A stretch of 64,000 nt of DNA from Nonomuraea fuscirosea. GTDB lineage: Bacteria; Actinomycetota; Actinomycetes; Streptosporangiales; Streptosporangiaceae. A program made the position numbers and the translations under genes. How positions within the stretch are numbered: position 1 is the stretch's first letter; each line of letters starts with the position of its first letter. This document shows, piece after piece, positions 42,756 through 50,773 of the stretch. Location: contig NZ_PVNG01000029.1 in NCBI RefSeq assembly GCF_003001935.1, positions 62,001 to 126,000 on the forward strand. Reading direction: 5' to 3'. The notes under the pieces were generated by a model that was given only the letters and a program-made list of their open reading frames with translations, had not been told where the DNA came from and made no database searches.

Positions 42756-43931
42756 TCAGGTCAGCAGGGTCAGAGTCTGGTGTGCGATTTCCTGCTCCTC
42801 GTCGGTGGGGATGACCAGGACGGGCACCTCGGCGGTGGGTGGTGACACCGGGCGTTCGCCCCGGTGCTCCGACTCGTTGAGTTCGGTGTCCACGGTGATG
42901 CCGAGTCGGTCGAGGCCCTTGAGCGCGGCGGCGCGGGTAAGGGGGTCGTTCTCGCCGATGCCGCCGGTGAAGACGATCGCGTCGACGCGGCCGAGGAGGG
43001 CGTAGTAGGCGCCGACGTACTTGCGGATGCGGCGGGTGTAGACGTCGAGGGCGAGCCTGGCCTCGGCGTCGTCGCGGGCGCGGATCGTGCGCATGTCGCT
43101 GGAACCCGCGAGTGCGAGCAGGCCGCTGTCGTGGGTGAGGGCGTGTTCCACCTGCTGGGCGTCCATGCCGTCCGTACGGGCGAGGTAGCCGCCGAGTGCG
43201 GGGTCCACGTCGCCCGAGCGGGTGCCCATGACGAGGCCCTCCAGCGGGGTCAGGCCCATGGAGGTGTCGACGCTGCGGCCGCCGGAGATCGCGGTGGCGC
43301 TGGCGCCGTTGCCGAGGTGCAGGACGATCAGGTCGAGGGCGGCCAGGTCGCGGCCGAGGAGGGCGGCGGCGCGGCGGGAGACGTAGGCGTACGAGGTGCC
43401 GTGGAAGCCGTAGCGGCGCACGCCGAGCCGGTCGCGCCAGTCGCGGGGCACGGCGTACGTGTACGCCTCCGGCGGCAGCGTGAGGTGGAACGCGGTGTCG
43501 AACACGGCCACCTGCGGGACGTCGGGGAAGACCTTGCGGGCCAGCCGGATGCCGGTCAGGTTGACCGGGTTGTGCAGGGGTGCGAGGGGTGACAGCTCCT
43601 CGATGGCGGCGATGACGTCGTCGTCGATGAGGGCCGCTCCGGTGAAGCGGTCGCCGCCGTGGACCACCCGGTGTCCGACCGCTACCGGCGCCAGATCGGG
43701 GCCGGCGGCGGCGAACGCCTCCATCATCGCGTCCAGCGCCTCCCCGTGACCGGGGAAGGGACGGTCACGAACGTACGGGGGGTCGTCCCCGTTGCGGTGC
43801 GTGAGCCGTCCCCGCTCCTGCCCGATGCGTTCGATCAGGCCCTTGGCCGCGCGGCCGCGGGTGCCCGGGTCGACGAGCTCGTACTTGACGGAGGAGGAGC
43901 CGGTGTTCAGGACGAGGATGGGGGTGTCCAT
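42756..43931 (-). CDS. ackA: Acetate kinase
   Basis: 391 aa of the ASKHA fold. Makes ATP and acetate from acetyl phosphate, pairing with Pta. N-terminal 'ILVLNTGSSSVKYEL' (about 5-19), 'VGHRVVHGGDRF' (near 84-95), 'VAVFDTAFH' with the catalytic Asp (near 141), 'GFHGTSYAYVSRRAA' (near 174), 'HLGNGASATAI' (near 205) and 'FTGGIGENDPLTRA' (near 321). ATG 43931. It is convergent with pta rather than downstream of it in an operon as is common, the low-GC island and the DoxX gene lying between. Confidence 0.95.
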   Translation of the reverse strand: MDTPILVLNTGSSSVKYELVDPGTRGRAAKGLIERIGQERGRLTHRNGDDPPYVRDRPFPGHGEALDAMMEAFAAAGPDLAPVAVGHRVVHGGDRFTGAALIDDDVIAAIEELSPLAPLHNPVNLTGIRLARKVFPDVPQVAVFDTAFHLTLPPEAYTYAVPRDWRDRLGVRRYGFHGTSYAYVSRRAAALLGRDLAALDLIVLHLGNGASATAISGGRSVDTSMGLTPLEGLVMGTRSGDVDPALGGYLARTDGMDAQQVEHALTHDSGLLALAGSSDMRTIRARDDAEARLALDVYTRRIRKYVGAYYALLGRVDAIVFTGGIGENDPLTRAAALKGLDRLGITVDTELNESEHRGERPVSPPTAEVPVLVIPTDEEQEIAHQTLTLLT

Positions 43932-43941
43932 GCCGCCGAGC

Positions 43942-44517
43942 TTATTGGGCGGCGGCGTCGCGGTCGTACCGCATCACCACCACCTGACCGTCGCAGACCC
44001 GCGACTCCACCAGCCGCAGGCCCAGCCGGTCGGCGCGCGGGACGAACAGCGGCCGGCCGCCGCCCAGCACGAGCGGGTGCACCGCGATGTGGTACTCGTC
44101 GATCAGGCCGTGCTCGGTGAGCGCGGCGGCCAGGCCGGAGCCGCCGGTCAGCAGCAGGTCCTTGCCGTCCTGGCGCTTCAGCTCGGCGACCTGCTCGGCG
44201 AAGTCGTGCTCGCCGATGACCCGCTCGGCCCAGTCGGCCTTCTCCAGCGTCCGGGAGAAGACGATCTTGGGGGTGCTGCGCCAGAGCGGGGCGAACTTGA
44301 GCACGTGGGGGTGGTCCGACATCGACTCGGCCTCCGGCCAGAAGGCCGCCATGCCCTCCCAGACGCCGCGCCCGTACAGGAAGGTGTCGGAACGGTTGCT
44401 CAGCGTCTCGGAGTAGGCTGACAGCTCCTCGCCCATCACGGGCCAGTCGAACTCGCCGTTCGGGCCGTCGATGTGGCCGTCGATCGAGGTGTGCACCCAG
44501 TGAATGATCTTACGCAT
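43942..44517 (-). CDS. Dihydrofolate reductase-like protein (RibD C-terminal domain)
   Basis: 191 aa, RibD_C/DHFR-like NADPH fold: 'MRKIIHWVHTSIDGHIDGPNGEFDW' start (S-x-DG motif), 'FLYGRGVWEGMAAFWP' (about 52-67), 'KIVFSRTLEKADW' (near 94) and 'KDLLLTGGSGLAAALTEHGLIDEYHIAVHPLVLGGGRPLF' (about 125-164). Such stand-alone proteins are presumed reductases of unknown substrate, not true folate enzymes. ATG 44517 has AGGAG seven bases upstream. It lies just upstream of ackA on the same strand (10-base gap). Confidence 0.88.
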   Translation of the reverse strand: MRKIIHWVHTSIDGHIDGPNGEFDWPVMGEELSAYSETLSNRSDTFLYGRGVWEGMAAFWPEAESMSDHPHVLKFAPLWRSTPKIVFSRTLEKADWAERVIGEHDFAEQVAELKRQDGKDLLLTGGSGLAAALTEHGLIDEYHIAVHPLVLGGGRPLFVPRADRLGLRLVESRVCDGQVVVMRYDRDAAAQ

Positions 44518-44921
44518 GTCTCGGCTCCTGGTTCTTTTCGGCCTTTGTGGCTTGCTTCGTAGGTAGGTCGGTGCCGTGGTGGCGTTCTGTACATCCCGCG
44601 CATGGTTTTTTCGGGAAATTTCTGGACGAGGTTTTCCGCGGGGGTGTCGGCGCGCGGGAGCACCAGCCCGCGGTGTGCCGGCCGCGCTTCGGGCTGCCCG
44701 GGGGCATGCGGACAGCGTGGCGGGGGCCGGGGGTTCGTCTCTGCTGACGGGCGTCCGGACTGTGGCAGCCGTTGGTTGCTTGTTCAGGTGCTTTGGATGC
44801 CATGGCTGGTGGCTTTGGTCGTGGTCCATGGGTGACCTTGGTTGCTTACGCGGGGCTTCGGGGCGGGCTACGATCGGCGGTTGTGTTCCTGACCAGCGCG
44901 GATGAAGTGCGGATCGGCGGG
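44518..44921 (+). other. Intergenic region, no gene recognised
   Basis: A 404-base divergent gap between the DHFR-like gene and the histidine kinase. The part 44520-44660 is AT-richer (runs such as TTTTTTCGGGAAATTT). TACGAT at 44870-44875 is a possible -10 for the kinase gene. Short open frames on both strands were examined and show neither ribosome sites nor family features. Confidence 0.35.
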
Positions 44922-46250
44922 ATGAGGCCGCGGCCCGGCTGGATGGTGGGCCTGGCCGGGTTCGTGCCGGCGTTCGCCGCGGCGGTGGCGGTGGTCCTGG
45001 GGGATCTGGCGGGCGCTCCCGGCTGGCATCTGGTCGCCGACCTGGTGGGCGGCGTGGTGGCCTGCGCGGGGGTGTGGCTGTGCCGGAGGTGGCCCGTGGC
45101 CGCGGGGCTGGTGGTGATCGCCGTGTCGGTGCCCGCCGCCTCCGCGTCGGTGGCCGCTGGGATCGCCGCGCTGCTCGCCGCCCTCTACCGGCGGCCGCGC
45201 GTGGCGATCATGATGGGGGCCGCGGGGGTGGTGGCGACGCTGGTCAGGTTCGCGGTGCGGCCGCCCGGGCTCGCGCCGTACCCCGTGTGGGCGCTGGTCG
45301 GCGTGCTGTTCGGAGCCGCGGTGACCGCGTGGGGGATGCTCGCGCGTACCCGCAGGGAGCTGCTGCTGTCGCTGGCCGAGCGGGCCCGCCGGGCCGAGGC
45401 CGAGCAGCGGCTGCGCGCCGAGGAGGCGCGCCGCGCCGAACGGCTCGGGATCGCCAGGGAGATGCACGACGTGCTCGCCCACCGGCTGTCGCTGCTGGCG
45501 GTGCACGCGGGGGCGCTGGAGTTCAACCCGGACGCCACGGCGGGCGAGGTCGCGGAGACGGCTGGGGTGATCCGCTTCAGCGCCCGGCTGGCGCTGGAGG
45601 AGTTGCGTGCCGTCATCTCGGTCCTGCGCGATCCGGGCTCCTCGTCGGACGCCGGGGCGCCGATGGATCAGGGGATGGATCTCGGGGCGCTGGTGGAGGA
45701 GTCGCGGCGGGCCGGGATGCGGGTCGAGCTGCGTGATCACGGGGTACGTCTGTCCGAGGCGCCGGACGTGGTGGGCCGCGCCGCGTACCGGATCGTGCAG
45801 GAGGGGCTCACGAACGCGCGCAAGCACGCGCCCGGTCAGCCCGTCACGGTGGTGGTGGGGGGTGCGGGGGAAGGCGAGCTGGTGGTCGAGGTACGCAACC
45901 CGCTGCCGGGCGGACCGGCTGCCCTGACGGGAGACGGTCGGGGGGCGGAGCCGGTGGGGTCGGGCGCGCTGGGGGAGAGCGGTGCGCGGCCAGGGCCGGC
46001 GGGATCGGGCGCGACGGCCGACAGCGGTGTGGGGCCGGGCTCGGCTGAGGCAGGGCCGGCTGGAACAGGGCTGGCTGGGTTGTCAGGGAGCGAGGCCGAG
46101 ACGAGGCCGGCCGGGTTGTCGGGGAGCGGCGGCGGGACGGGGCTGGTCGGGCTGGCGGAGCGGGCGACGCTGGCCGGTGGGCGGCTGGAGTGCGGCGAGA
46201 CGGCGGACGGCGAATTCCGGCTGGCGGCCCGGCTGCCGTGGCCGCGGTGA
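44922..46250 (+). CDS. Two-component sensor histidine kinase, NarL-partner (HisKA_3) type
   Basis: About 442 aa. Four to five N-terminal membrane helices without an extracytoplasmic domain, a coiled coil 'RARRAEAEQRLRAEEARRAE', the H-box 'IAREMHDVLAHRLSLLAVHAG' (about 184-204; phospho-His in MHD), 'LRAVISVLRDPGS', N-box 'IVQEGLTNARKHAPG' and a G-box 'GTGLVGLAERATLAGG'. Between N- and G-boxes is a ~75-residue Gly/Ala/Ser/Pro-rich insertion (about 335-410), which is unusual inside an ATPase fold. ATG 44922 is chosen; GTG 44883 is possible. The response regulator follows 176 bases later. Confidence 0.85.
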   Translation: MRPRPGWMVGLAGFVPAFAAAVAVVLGDLAGAPGWHLVADLVGGVVACAGVWLCRRWPVAAGLVVIAVSVPAASASVAAGIAALLAALYRRPRVAIMMGAAGVVATLVRFAVRPPGLAPYPVWALVGVLFGAAVTAWGMLARTRRELLLSLAERARRAEAEQRLRAEEARRAERLGIAREMHDVLAHRLSLLAVHAGALEFNPDATAGEVAETAGVIRFSARLALEELRAVISVLRDPGSSSDAGAPMDQGMDLGALVEESRRAGMRVELRDHGVRLSEAPDVVGRAAYRIVQEGLTNARKHAPGQPVTVVVGGAGEGELVVEVRNPLPGGPAALTGDGRGAEPVGSGALGESGARPGPAGSGATADSGVGPGSAEAGPAGTGLAGLSGSEAETRPAGLSGSGGGTGLVGLAERATLAGGRLECGETADGEFRLAARLPWPR

Positions 46251-46260
46251 TGGCTGCGGC

Positions 46261-46332
46261 GTGGTGAGGGCGTGGTGAGGGCGTGGTGAGGGCGTGGTGA
46301 GGGCGTGGTGAGGGCGTGGGCGTGGTGAGGGC
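46261..46332 (+). repeat. 11-bp tandem repeat between kinase and regulator genes
   Basis: Five exact copies of GTGGTGAGGGC (46261-46315), then an interrupted sixth (46322-46332), directly after the kinase stop codon. The unit is out of phase with codons, so it is non-coding. Each copy contains a GTGAGGG ribosome-like core. Confidence 0.9.
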
Positions 46333-46426
46333 GGGGCGAGTGCGGGACGTGGTTGCGGTACGGATGTGGCTGTGGGTGAAGGGACGGTTGCGGTGAGGGC
46401 GTGGCCGGGTCGCGGTAAGGATTAAC

Positions 46427-47107
46427 ATGATCCGGGTGAGAGCCGACCCGAGTGCGCCGATCCGGGTGCTGATCGTCGACGACGACGCCCTCGTGCGGGC
46501 CGGTCTGACGCTGATGCTCAAAGGCGCCCCCGACCTGCACGTCGTCGGCGCCGTGGCCGACGGCGGCGAGGTGGAGGGAGCGGTGGCCGAGCACGGGCCC
46601 GACGTCGTGCTCATGGACATCCGGATGAACGGCCTCGACGGCATCGAGGCGACCCGGCGGCTGCGGGCGCGGGCGGGGGCGCCCGAGGTGGTGGTGCTCA
46701 CCACGTTCGACGCCGACGAGCTGGTGTTCAGGGCGCTGCGGTCGGGGGCGAGCGGGTTCCTGCTCAAGGACACCCCGCCGGAGGGCATCGTGGACGCCGT
46801 ACGGAAGGTCGTGGCCGGAGAGCCGATCCTGTCGCCGAGCGTCACGCGCAGGCTGATCGCCCACCTCCTGCCCGAGGAGGAGGACCGGCGGCGTGGCGAC
46901 GCCCGCAAGGTGCTGGAGCGGCTGAGCGAGCGGGAGCGCGAGGTGGCGCTGGCGGTCGGCCAGGGCAAGCCGAACGCGGTGATCGCGGGTGAGCTGCACA
47001 TGAGCGTGGGCACCGTGAAGGGCTACATCTCCCGCATTCTCACCAAGGCGGACCTGGACAACCGCGTTCAGCTGGCCCTCATCGTGCACGACGCCGGGCT
47101 GGGGTGA
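46427..47107 (+). CDS. Response regulator, NarL/FixJ (LuxR HTH) type
   Basis: 226 aa. Receiver domain 'IRVLIVDDDALVRAGL' (acidic pocket DDD near 18-20), phospho-Asp in 'VVLMDIRMNGLDG' (near 64), Thr in 'VVVLTTFD' and Lys in 'FLLKD' (near 114); LuxR HTH 'LSEREREVALAVGQGKPNAVIAGELHMSVGTVKGYISRILTK' (about 165-206). AAGGA precedes ATG 46427 by six bases. Partner of the upstream kinase. Targets are not evident; the adjacent genes downstream are convergent. Confidence 0.92.
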   Translation: MIRVRADPSAPIRVLIVDDDALVRAGLTLMLKGAPDLHVVGAVADGGEVEGAVAEHGPDVVLMDIRMNGLDGIEATRRLRARAGAPEVVVLTTFDADELVFRALRSGASGFLLKDTPPEGIVDAVRKVVAGEPILSPSVTRRLIAHLLPEEEDRRRGDARKVLERLSEREREVALAVGQGKPNAVIAGELHMSVGTVKGYISRILTKADLDNRVQLALIVHDAGLG

Positions 47108-47219
47108 CTCAGCCGTACGGCATCCACTGACCTTCGGGGAAGTAGTACGGATCGGCACAATACCCGGGGCCGATGGAGAAACCGCCCGCCTTACCGTCGG
47201 AAGCCGCCGTGGCTTCGGC

Positions 47220-47254
47220 CGGGGCCGGCCGACTTCCGCAGCACGCCGGCCCCG
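47220..47254. terminator. Hairpin between convergent genes
   Basis: CGGGGCCGGC (47220-47229) pairs perfectly with GCCGGCCCCG (47245-47254) across a 15-base loop, in the gap between the response regulator and the permease-hydrolase gene. Confidence 0.5.
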
Positions 47255-47325
47255 CCGGTCCTCATGACACCACGCCGGGGCTTCATCGCGGCTTCATCCC
47301 GATGTCACCTCGGAATACGCCACAC

Positions 47326-49569
47326 TCAGGTGGCGGGCGGGCGGCACACCGTGCCGGGAGCGGGCAGCCGCAGGCTGATCAGGTAGCGGTTGACGTGGGC
47401 GATGATGCAGGAATTGCCGGCGTTGTACAGGCCGTGGCCGGTCGAGAGGTACTGGACCGCGGCCGAGCCCGGCACCCGCCGGACGATGTCCGCCGACCGG
47501 CCGAAGTCCGTCCAGGAGCCGACGCCCAGGTAGGGCGGCAGTTTCCCGGCGGGCAGCGGCGCGGGCGGGTTGGTGACGGGGGTCGGCCAGCCGACGCAGC
47601 CGAGCGGGTGCCAGAGCTCGATCCCGGCGAGGTTCGGCAGCAGGCGCTCGCCCTCGCGGCGCTTGGCTCGGTACTCCTCGTAGTCATCGAAGACGATGCC
47701 GTCGAGGCAGTGGGTCATGTTCATCCCGGTGGCCGAGGGAACCTTCGGGCTTTTCGTGCTCTGCCGTACGTAATCGGCGAACCCGGAGGCATCACCGTCG
47801 GCGGCCCGCTTGATCGCCTCGGCGAGCTGGGTCCACCGCGGGAACTCCGGCGCCGGGCCCGGCTCGATGACGCTGGGGGCGGCGGCCTGCTTGATGTCGA
47901 GCCCGCTGTAGGCCGCCTTCGCCGGCTCGCCCCTGACCGGCACGGGGGTGCGGTCGGCCCGCGCCACCAGCGCCCGCCAGACCGCGCCCACGTCCTGGCC
48001 GTGTAGCGCGCAGGTGGTGTTCGCCGCGCACCAGGCGGCGAAGCGGGTGAAGGCCTCCTCGTGGGGGCGCCGGCCCACCGCGCGGTCCATGAACGGGTCC
48101 ATCGCACCGTCGAACACCATGGCGCGCACCCGGCCGGGGAACAGCCGGGAGTAGTCGATCCCGGGCCTGCCGCCGTAGGAGTTGGCGATGAAGCTCAGCT
48201 GCTCCTCGCCCAGCGCGACGCGGATCGCCTCCATGTCCCGCGCCACGGAGGCGGAGTCCATGTGGTCGAAGAACTCGGGGTCGGCGGCGCGGCAGCGCTG
48301 CGCCGCGGCCCGGTTGCGCCGCCCCAGCTCGGCCCACTCCCGGGGGTTGTCGGGCCAGGTGATCCACGGACCGGAGAAGAGGCAGTCGAACGACAGCACA
48401 CCCTTGTCGACGGTGTTGCGCGGCTCGACGCTGACCACGTCGAAGTGGTCGCGCAGCTCGGCGAAGCTGCCCGCGTTCGCGCTCAGGTCCTCCACGCCCG
48501 AGCCGCCGGGGCCGCCGGGGATGGCGAACACCGTGCCCGTCCGGCGCTGGGCGCCGGTGGCCGGCAGCAGCGCCACCGTCAGGCCGATCTTCCGTCCTGA
48601 CGGCCGGGCCCAGTTCACCGGTACGTCGATCGAGGCGCAGCGCATCTCCTTGACGAGTTCCTCGTCCGCGCAGTCCGCCCAGGCCAGCGTCGACCGGCCG
48701 GAATCCGGCGGGCCGGCCGCGACGGCGGGCACCGCCGAGACCAGGAGGGTCGCGGCCACGCCGATCGCCACCGCCTTGATCCGCCGCCCGGTCGTCGCGA
48801 TCCGCGCGGCGCCCGCCGTCAGAGCGGCGATCACGTACGCGACCAGCAGCCCGGCGGCCGCGACGGGCGGCAGGGTCCCGCCGCCGGTCCCGGCGATCTG
48901 CAGGGGCAGATTCTCGATCATGAATGAGCCGGCCTGCGCGCGCAGCGGCATCGGCAGCGTCTTGGCCACCACCGGCAGCACCACGATGATCACGGTCAGC
49001 ACCACCAGAGCCCCCGGCGTCGAACGGACCGCGGCCCCGACGCCCAGCCCGATCAGCGCGACCGCGGCCATCGACAGCCCGGCGGCGATCACCGAGGCGA
49101 GCACGCCCGGCTCGGAGAGCGGCGTGCCCAGCGTCACCCCGTCGCGGAGCAGCTGCCCGGCCCGGTCGCCGAGCACCGCCATGGAGACGGCGTGCATGGC
49201 GAACGCCAGGACCTGCCCCGCCACCAGCGCGACCGCGGCCAGCCCCGGCACCTTCGCCAGCAGGAGCAACTGCCGGCGCGGCACGGCCACCAGGCTCGTC
49301 CAGATCATCGTGGTGCCGTACTCGGAGGTGATCGCCAGGGCGCCCAGCAGGGCGAACACGAAGTAGGCGACCGCGATGCCGTTGCCGAGACCGTCCCCGT
49401 TGCCGGGGAAGGCCGGCTGCTCGGCCGCCGTCTGGTGGTCGAACCCGCGGCCGATCATGAACGCGATCCCGGCGCAGGCCAGGACGGCCGCCACCGAGCA
49501 GGCCAGCAGATAGAGGTTGGAGCGGAGCGAGCGCAGCTTCATCCACTCGGAGACGATCACGTCGATCAT
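47326..49569 (-). CDS. ABC-2 permease fused to TAP-like alpha/beta hydrolase
   Basis: A single 747-aa frame. Residues 1-260 are an ABC-2-type permease with six helices (near 18-40, 63-84, 102-133, 155-181, 186-204, 233-256). Residues 262-286 read exactly like a signal peptide (RRIKAVAIGVAATLL...AVAA). Residues 295-747 form a secreted tripeptidyl-aminopeptidase-like hydrolase: oxyanion 'PGGPGGSG' (351-358), nucleophile Ser464 in 'ANSYGG' (usual GxSYGG), 'FPGRVRAMVFDGAMDP', 'SWTDFGRS' (Asp), and 'STGHGLYNAGNSC' (His) with the TAP C-terminal region. The hydrolase should face outside. ATG 49569 overlaps the ATPase stop. The two parts are normally separate genes; a lost stop would explain the fusion. 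Confidence 0.88.
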   Translation of the reverse strand: MIDVIVSEWMKLRSLRSNLYLLACSVAAVLACAGIAFMIGRGFDHQTAAEQPAFPGNGDGLGNGIAVAYFVFALLGALAITSEYGTTMIWTSLVAVPRRQLLLLAKVPGLAAVALVAGQVLAFAMHAVSMAVLGDRAGQLLRDGVTLGTPLSEPGVLASVIAAGLSMAAVALIGLGVGAAVRSTPGALVVLTVIIVVLPVVAKTLPMPLRAQAGSFMIENLPLQIAGTGGGTLPPVAAAGLLVAYVIAALTAGAARIATTGRRIKAVAIGVAATLLVSAVPAVAAGPPDSGRSTLAWADCADEELVKEMRCASIDVPVNWARPSGRKIGLTVALLPATGAQRRTGTVFAIPGGPGGSGVEDLSANAGSFAELRDHFDVVSVEPRNTVDKGVLSFDCLFSGPWITWPDNPREWAELGRRNRAAAQRCRAADPEFFDHMDSASVARDMEAIRVALGEEQLSFIANSYGGRPGIDYSRLFPGRVRAMVFDGAMDPFMDRAVGRRPHEEAFTRFAAWCAANTTCALHGQDVGAVWRALVARADRTPVPVRGEPAKAAYSGLDIKQAAAPSVIEPGPAPEFPRWTQLAEAIKRAADGDASGFADYVRQSTKSPKVPSATGMNMTHCLDGIVFDDYEEYRAKRREGERLLPNLAGIELWHPLGCVGWPTPVTNPPAPLPAGKLPPYLGVGSWTDFGRSADIVRRVPGSAAVQYLSTGHGLYNAGNSCIIAHVNRYLISLRLPAPGTVCRPPAT

Positions 49570-50591
49570 CGCACGGCCTCCTTCGCGCCGGTCGCGCCCG
49601 CGGCCGAACCCGGGGCCGTCCCCGAGCTCGTGCGCGCCGCCGGGCCGGGAGCCGTCCCCGAGCCCGTGCCCGCCGCCGTACCCGCCGTCATGCTCGTGGT
49701 CCTGTATTCGGTGCTGTCCTGGGTGAGCCGCATGAACGCCTCCTCCAGGGACGCGCCGCGCGGCGTCAGCTCCGCCAGGGCGATCCCGGCGGACAACGCG
49801 AGCGCGCCGATCCCCGCCGCGTCCAGGTCGCGCACGGACAGGGCGCCGTCGTCCTCGTCCGTCACCGCCGCCCCGTGCGCGCGCAGGACGGAGGCGAGCC
49901 GTTCCGGGTGGGACGCGCGGACCAGCACGTCACCACGGAAGTGCGTGGCCAGGGCGGTCACGGAGGTGTCGGCGATCAGCCGGCCCTGCCCGATGACGAC
50001 GACGTGGTCGGCGGTCAGCGCCGTCTCGTTCATCAGATGGCTGGACAGCAGCACGGTACGGCCCTGGTTCGCCAACGTACGCAGCAGGTCGCGGAGCCAG
50101 CGGATGCCCTCGGGATCCAGCCCGTTCAGCGGCTCGTCCAGCATCAGCACGCCGGGATCGCCGAGCAGCGCCGTGCCGATCCCCAGGCGCTGACGCATGC
50201 CCAGGGAGAACCCGCTGATCTTCGCGCCGGCCACGTCCGCCAGGCCGACCTGGTCGAGGACGGCGGCCACGCGGGCGCGGCCGATGCCGTTGCTGCGGGC
50301 CAGGCAGGCCAGGTGCGCGTACGCACTGCGGCCCCCGTGCACCGCTCCCGCGTCGAGCAGCGCTCCCATCGACCGCATGGGACGGGGGATCGAGGCGTAC
50401 GGGCGGCCGTTCACCAGCGCCTCGCCCCTGCTGGGCGGCTCCAGGCCGAGCACGGCGCGCATGGTCGTGGACTTGCCCGCGCCGTTCGGGCCGAGGAACC
50501 CGGTGACCAACCCTGGTTCCACCGTGAACGTCAGGTCGTCCACAGCGAGCCGGCCCCCGTACCTCATGGTCAGATTCCTCACTTCGATCAC
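49566..50591 (-). CDS. ABC transporter ATP-binding protein
   Basis: 341-aa ATPase of the ABC-2/DrrA-like class. Walker A 'GPNGAGKST' (about 37-45), signature 'FSLGMRQRLGIG' (near 129-140), Walker B 'VLMLDEPLNGLDPEG' (near 150-164) and H-loop 'LLSSHLMNE' (near 182). The C-terminus (about 300-341) is a Thr/Ala/Gly/Ser low-complexity tail. GTG 50591 has AAGGGG seven bases upstream. It works with the fused permease it overlaps (ATGA) and is divergent from a two-component system that probably controls it. Export of a lipid, peptide or drug-like molecule is typical; the substrate is unknown. Confidence 0.9.
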   Translation of the reverse strand: MIEVRNLTMRYGGRLAVDDLTFTVEPGLVTGFLGPNGAGKSTTMRAVLGLEPPSRGEALVNGRPYASIPRPMRSMGALLDAGAVHGGRSAYAHLACLARSNGIGRARVAAVLDQVGLADVAGAKISGFSLGMRQRLGIGTALLGDPGVLMLDEPLNGLDPEGIRWLRDLLRTLANQGRTVLLSSHLMNETALTADHVVVIGQGRLIADTSVTALATHFRGDVLVRASHPERLASVLRAHGAAVTDEDDGALSVRDLDAAGIGALALSAGIALAELTPRGASLEEAFMRLTQDSTEYRTTSMTAGTAAGTGSGTAPGPAARTSSGTAPGSAAGATGAKEAVR

Positions 50592-50609
50592 ACCGCGTCC
50601 CCTTCGTCC

Positions 50610-50647
50610 GGCCGGGCTCGATCGGCTCGTTCCGATCGAGCCCGGCC
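50610..50647 (-). promoter_or_regulatory. 16-bp hairpin in the ABC operon leader
   Basis: GGCCGGGCTCGATCGG (50610-50625) and CCGATCGAGCCCGGCC (50632-50647) form a perfect 16-bp stem with a 6-base loop, starting 19 bases upstream of the ATPase GTG. In RNA it would be a very stable 5' leader hairpin; in DNA it could be an operator. Confidence 0.65.
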
Positions 50648-50687
50648 AGCCTCGCGCGCCGGAGAGCCGGTTCCCATGGGCGCCGGC

Positions 50688-50726
50688 CCACCCTCCGGGG
50701 TGGGAATCGGCCACCCCGGAGGGTGG
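50688..50726 (+). promoter_or_regulatory. Tandem palindromic response-regulator sites
   Basis: CCACCC-TCCG-GGGTGG (50688-50703) and CCACCC-CGGA-GGGTGG (50711-50726) are two copies of one palindrome with centres 23 bases apart, about two helical turns. Together they also form a 19-bp inverted repeat (50685-50703 / 50711-50729). They lie between the ABC operon and the kinase/regulator operon. A possible -10, TACCGT (50736-50741), follows. The layout suits dimers of the NarL-type regulator encoded next door. Confidence 0.65.
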
Positions 50727-50773
50727 GCCTGGCCCTACCGTCTTCACCTCGCGAGCACGGCAGACTGGCAGCC

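Noticed and set aside
44602..44835. Short frames in the AT-richer part of the divergent gap
   Set aside because: No ribosome sites, no family signal and conflicting frames on both strands.
47109..47270. Minus-strand frame ending in GFSIGPGYCADPYYFPEGQWMPYG
   Set aside because: The end looks protein-like, but there is no in-frame start codon before the upstream stop; it may be a tiny fragment, with too little to support a gene.
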